Assembly: GCA_029718625.1 (NCBI GenBank)
Contig: CM056385.1
Span: forward strand, 24,248,895 to 24,312,894
Length of the DNA stretch: 64,000 nucleotides
Direction of reading: 5' to 3'
Source of the DNA: Synaphobranchus kaupii
Taxonomy: Eukaryota; Chordata; Actinopteri; Anguilliformes; Synaphobranchidae
Positions 61,001 to 64,000 of the stretch are shown piece by piece (position 1 is the first letter of the stretch; each line of letters starts with the position of its first letter). The notes under the pieces were generated by a model. The model did not search any database. It saw only the letters and a program-made list of their open reading frames with translations, and was not told the origin of the DNA. Made by a program: the position numbers and the translations under genes.

Positions 61001-62553
61001 ATGGACATCCCCAAATTTGCGCTCGTTGATTTTTTTAATGAACTCACTGTTCATATTTGTGAAGTTTGTAATATAAAAAAATCCGACAAATCAACCTTGA
61101 CCGAAGAGGACGTAGGAAATTGGAAAAGGGAAAAGGAGGTTTTTGTTTATTGGCAAACTAAAAATGAAGAGAAGGAGAGATGCCCCTGCAGAATTGTGCA
61201 GTTCAGTAGTAAGTTCGCTTTAAATAATGATTTTTATTATTATCATTATAATGTATACAGTATCCTAACTAAGCTTAGATCGCCATCTTCTTTATTCTAT
61301 TAAATATATAATTTACATATGAGGGCGTAACTTAGATAACGTGTTAGCCTGAGGTGCTGTTGTTGCTAACTGTATTAACTTACACTCAATAACATTGAAT
61401 AAATGTGGAATGGTTCGTTTAGACAATCGTCATCTGCTTGTGAGACTACAAAAAAAGATGGAGAAGGGTGAAGTTTCGCTGGAAAGAGTTCCACTGTTCG
61501 CCAAACCTGAGCAGTTAGGGAAGGGCAAACGGGAGAAGTGTATCAAGAGGCCAGCAGATGTTGCAGAGGTTAGTTGAAATTATGAGATGTGTTGATGACC
61601 GCTACGTTGTCTTTCAATGAAAAATGAAACATGCTAGCTAGTGTAGCACTTCAGATAGTTAGCGAACGTTAACGCTAACGTTAGTTGCAAGCTAAATAAA
61701 TGTGTTAGCTACTGTATAGCAACAATTGCCCCATGTATCATGACCTTTATACTCTTGCTACATTTTGCTTTTTGTATCAGAATACTTTTGATCTATTTTA
61801 GCATATCCCTGAAGGGTATCAATTGTTTTCTATTTAAAATCACTCCTAGGTGGACACACTTTCAAAAAAAAAGCAAAAGCAACCAGTTCGGCCTGATCCG
61901 GTGATTGACCAAATTAAAACAAGCTTTCAAACAAAGCTACAAAACACAGTAAGTGCAAATGATTTAGGCTGGTTTCAGAATTAATTGTAATATAAAATGT
62001 TTTTTTTCTTATCAGTAACAACATATTCTTCACATTCGTTATATATTTCTATTTAGAGCACAGGGGAATCTGAAAAAATGAGGAAAGAAATAAAAGAACT
62101 GCAGTCTGAAGTGGAGGAGTGGAAAGAAGAGTACAGGTTCGAAAAAAGGCAAAGGATAAAGGCAGTGAATGAGCTGAGGGAATGGAAAGGTGAGTCTTTT
62201 AAAAAATTTTAAGCTTGGGATTCATCAACACAGGTGGATACGATCAAATCTGATTAACCCACAGCGTGAGTTTCAGTTTTTAGTATGAATGTTTTTTATG
62301 TGCAAATATGCTTAATACAAATGCACAAATGTTTCATGAATGAGACCCAATGAGTGTATACACACATTTACAGTGTTTGTCTTTTCCAGTACCCATGTAT
62401 GTGATATCAAAGCTTTTTGTGTTGGGTATTTCCTCAGAGATGAACAACCTAATTGTGCAGCTAAAGGGGACAGTAGGTGAACTTCAGAGTCTGTTGAGGA
62501 AAGGTGCCACTGCAGGCAGAGAGATACGACAAGATATGGAAGATGTATCTGAG
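61001..62553 (+). CDS. Unknown multi-exon protein divergent from the transposase (3'-incomplete)
   Basis: Five exons with matching phases: 61001-61208, 61423-61568, 61850-61948, 62057-62189, 62438-62553, 234 residues so far. Exon 1 gives MDIPKFALVDFFNELTVHIC with CNIKKSD, WKREKEVFVYW and CPCRIVQF. Exon 2 gives RHLLVRLQKKMEKGEVSLER. Exon 4 is a strongly charged heptad-like helix (MRKEIKELQSEVEEWKEEY), probably coiled coil. Exon 5 continues as a helix (MNNLIVQLKGTVGELQSLLR). The last exon ends in a good donor (GAG|GTATGT), so the gene continues beyond 62553, past a MITE at 62725. I do not recognise the family. Its position suggests the second gene of a CACTA-type element, or a host gene sharing the promoter. 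Confidence 0.72.
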
Positions 62554-62633
62554 GTATGTGACGTATTTTATTCATTAATGCCATGATGAGATTATCTAAT
62601 TGATCTACTTTATAGCGCAATACTACTAAATAC

Positions 62634-62671
<38 letters not shown>

Positions 62672-62724
62672 AGCATAAATATGATACCAGAGAGACTGGT
62701 TTTCAATCTGTTTTCATGAATGTA
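62554..62724. repeat. Intron start with (AT)n microsatellite
   Basis: An uninterrupted TA run of about 28 bases at about 62638-62666 in the intron following exon 62553. Confidence 0.85.
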
Positions 62725-63197
62725 CAAACCCCAATTCCAAAAAAGGTTGGGACAGTATGTTAAATGCACATAAAAACAGTGAAGTCTCTTTTACATATAT
62801 TTAATTGAAAATAGTACAAAGAAAAGATATTTAATGTTTTACCTTATCAACTTTATAGATTTTTGTAAATATAAGCTAATTCCAAATTTGATGCCTGCAA
62901 CACGTTCCAAAAAAGTTGGAACAGGGGCAAAAAAAGACTGAGAAGTTAAAAAAACACCTGTTGATGCTAAACATGACTCGGTAAAAAAAGATATCAAAGC
63001 ACTCTTGATATCTTATTTTCAGGTACTCTTATAAGCAATACTATAACCTCTCTGCATTTGAATGGATCTCTGGAAATTGGGAGATTAAGCTGTAAATTAC
63101 ATGGGAATAGTATGGAACCCATGGTTGGCTAAATGGCTGTAAGTCATCAAGGGTCTGCGGTATCAAACAAGCCTCAAAACATCACTCTGCAGCCAGA
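62725..63197. mobile_element. Truncated MITE with CAAACCCCAATTCCAAAAAA end
   Basis: Left half of the same family as 44409: terminal repeat, the ACTATAACCTCTCTGCATTT segment, and the start of the inner inverted repeat (ACATCACTCTGCAGCCAGATAT). It stops there, so the right half is missing. Confidence 0.85.
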
Positions 63198-64000
63198 TAT
63201 GATATCTTTTATGACTGGCATGCCATGTATACATTTTATCTTCTGTCTTATTTTTTTTATTAGCTTGATAATGAATCATAATTAGATATCATATTATATA
63301 AAATAAATTATAAAAAATAATAATACTAATTTGTCAATTAAATGTAGCTTTTGTGTCAGTAATAAGTGATAACACTTTAGAGCTAATGGAGGACAAAAAC
63401 TAAAAGCATTTTGTTCCATGACAACTGGAGGTGTGCACCTCTGCACAGCTGTGGGGAGTGAACTCCTCTGCTCAAAGTGAACAGCTGAATAAAATAGAAG
63501 ATCATTGAAACTGGTCTAGAATCCAACACTTGCACGTAATATGAGTCACAAATATGGCCCAATTGTTAATTATTCCTTTTCAGTTAAGTTTTTCACAAAT
63601 CACATTCCACTGTACTACATAGGGGAGATATAGCTCCAGTTGTTAGGGACCAAAATGTTTTCTGATTTCTTCTTATACATTTGTTGAAGTGTACTCACTT
63701 ATTACCAATATAACACTGCCATGTAATTTTTAATTTATTATCATTTCATAAAAATATGACTAACAGTCAATTATGGTTGATTGGCATAATTATAAAGAAA
63801 AACAAGCCATCATATAAAATGTACACGTGGCACAAGATTCACAAAACAGCATAGATAATCAGGTTAGGAACAGAGGTTGAGGTTTTGCGTAGCAAACATG
63901 TGGCAGGTGTTTTATGTTTTCTGGAAAACAGGTGTTTCCGATATTTTGTCCACTCCCTGTGTATGTACACCAATCAGCCACAACATTAAAACCACTGACA
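63198..64000. other. Right edge of window, nothing recognised
   Basis: AT-rich sequence with a possible Tc1/mariner-type edge at the very end (ACACCAATCAGCCACAACAT, which occurs in fish mariner termini). No exon of the 61001 gene was identified here. Confidence 0.4.

Overview
This window is a vertebrate, almost certainly teleost fish, chromosome segment. It has many short exons with GT-AG introns, and its proteins are very close to vertebrate TAF1 and KCTD8/12/16. It also carries a fish-typical mixture of mobile elements (Tc1/mariner, hAT and TTAA-type MITEs, a DIRS element, CACTA/EnSpm-type transposase genes, L2-like tails). There are no bacterial features.

Layout. (1) 660-25416, plus strand: the 3' three-quarters of taf1 (TFIID subunit 1), 31 coding exons giving 1476 residues up to the stop; the 5' exons lie left of the window. 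Its introns carry four large tandem arrays and many MITEs. (2) 25417-33863: tail-to-tail intergenic space full of nested transposons. (3) 33864-47112, minus strand: a two-coding-exon KCTD8/16-like gene (GABA-B receptor auxiliary subunit family), whose ~11 kb intron holds a TTAA (piggyBac-like) element, a decayed DIRS element and MITEs. A long Pro-rich minisatellite is fused into its second exon. (4) 47113-56055: mostly repeats, with one candidate signal-peptide plus mucin-repeat exon at 52298. (5) 56056-60962, minus strand: a CACTA/EnSpm (tnp2-like) transposase gene that I could assemble in frame. Between its second and last exons is a 203-bp tandem array in which each unit carries a complete in-phase 72-nt exon, seven copies in all. 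(6) 61001-62553, plus strand: a second multi-exon gene, divergent from the transposase gene with only 38 bp between the two start codons, running off the right side.

The most unusual item is the exon-bearing tandem array inside the transposase gene. Next are the Pro-rich expansion in the KCTD-family protein and the arrays of splice-acceptor-like units packed against real taf1 acceptors. Exon borders were set by reading splice sites and codon phase by eye; no alignment or database search was run. Transposon family names rest on recognised termini, target duplications and protein motifs.
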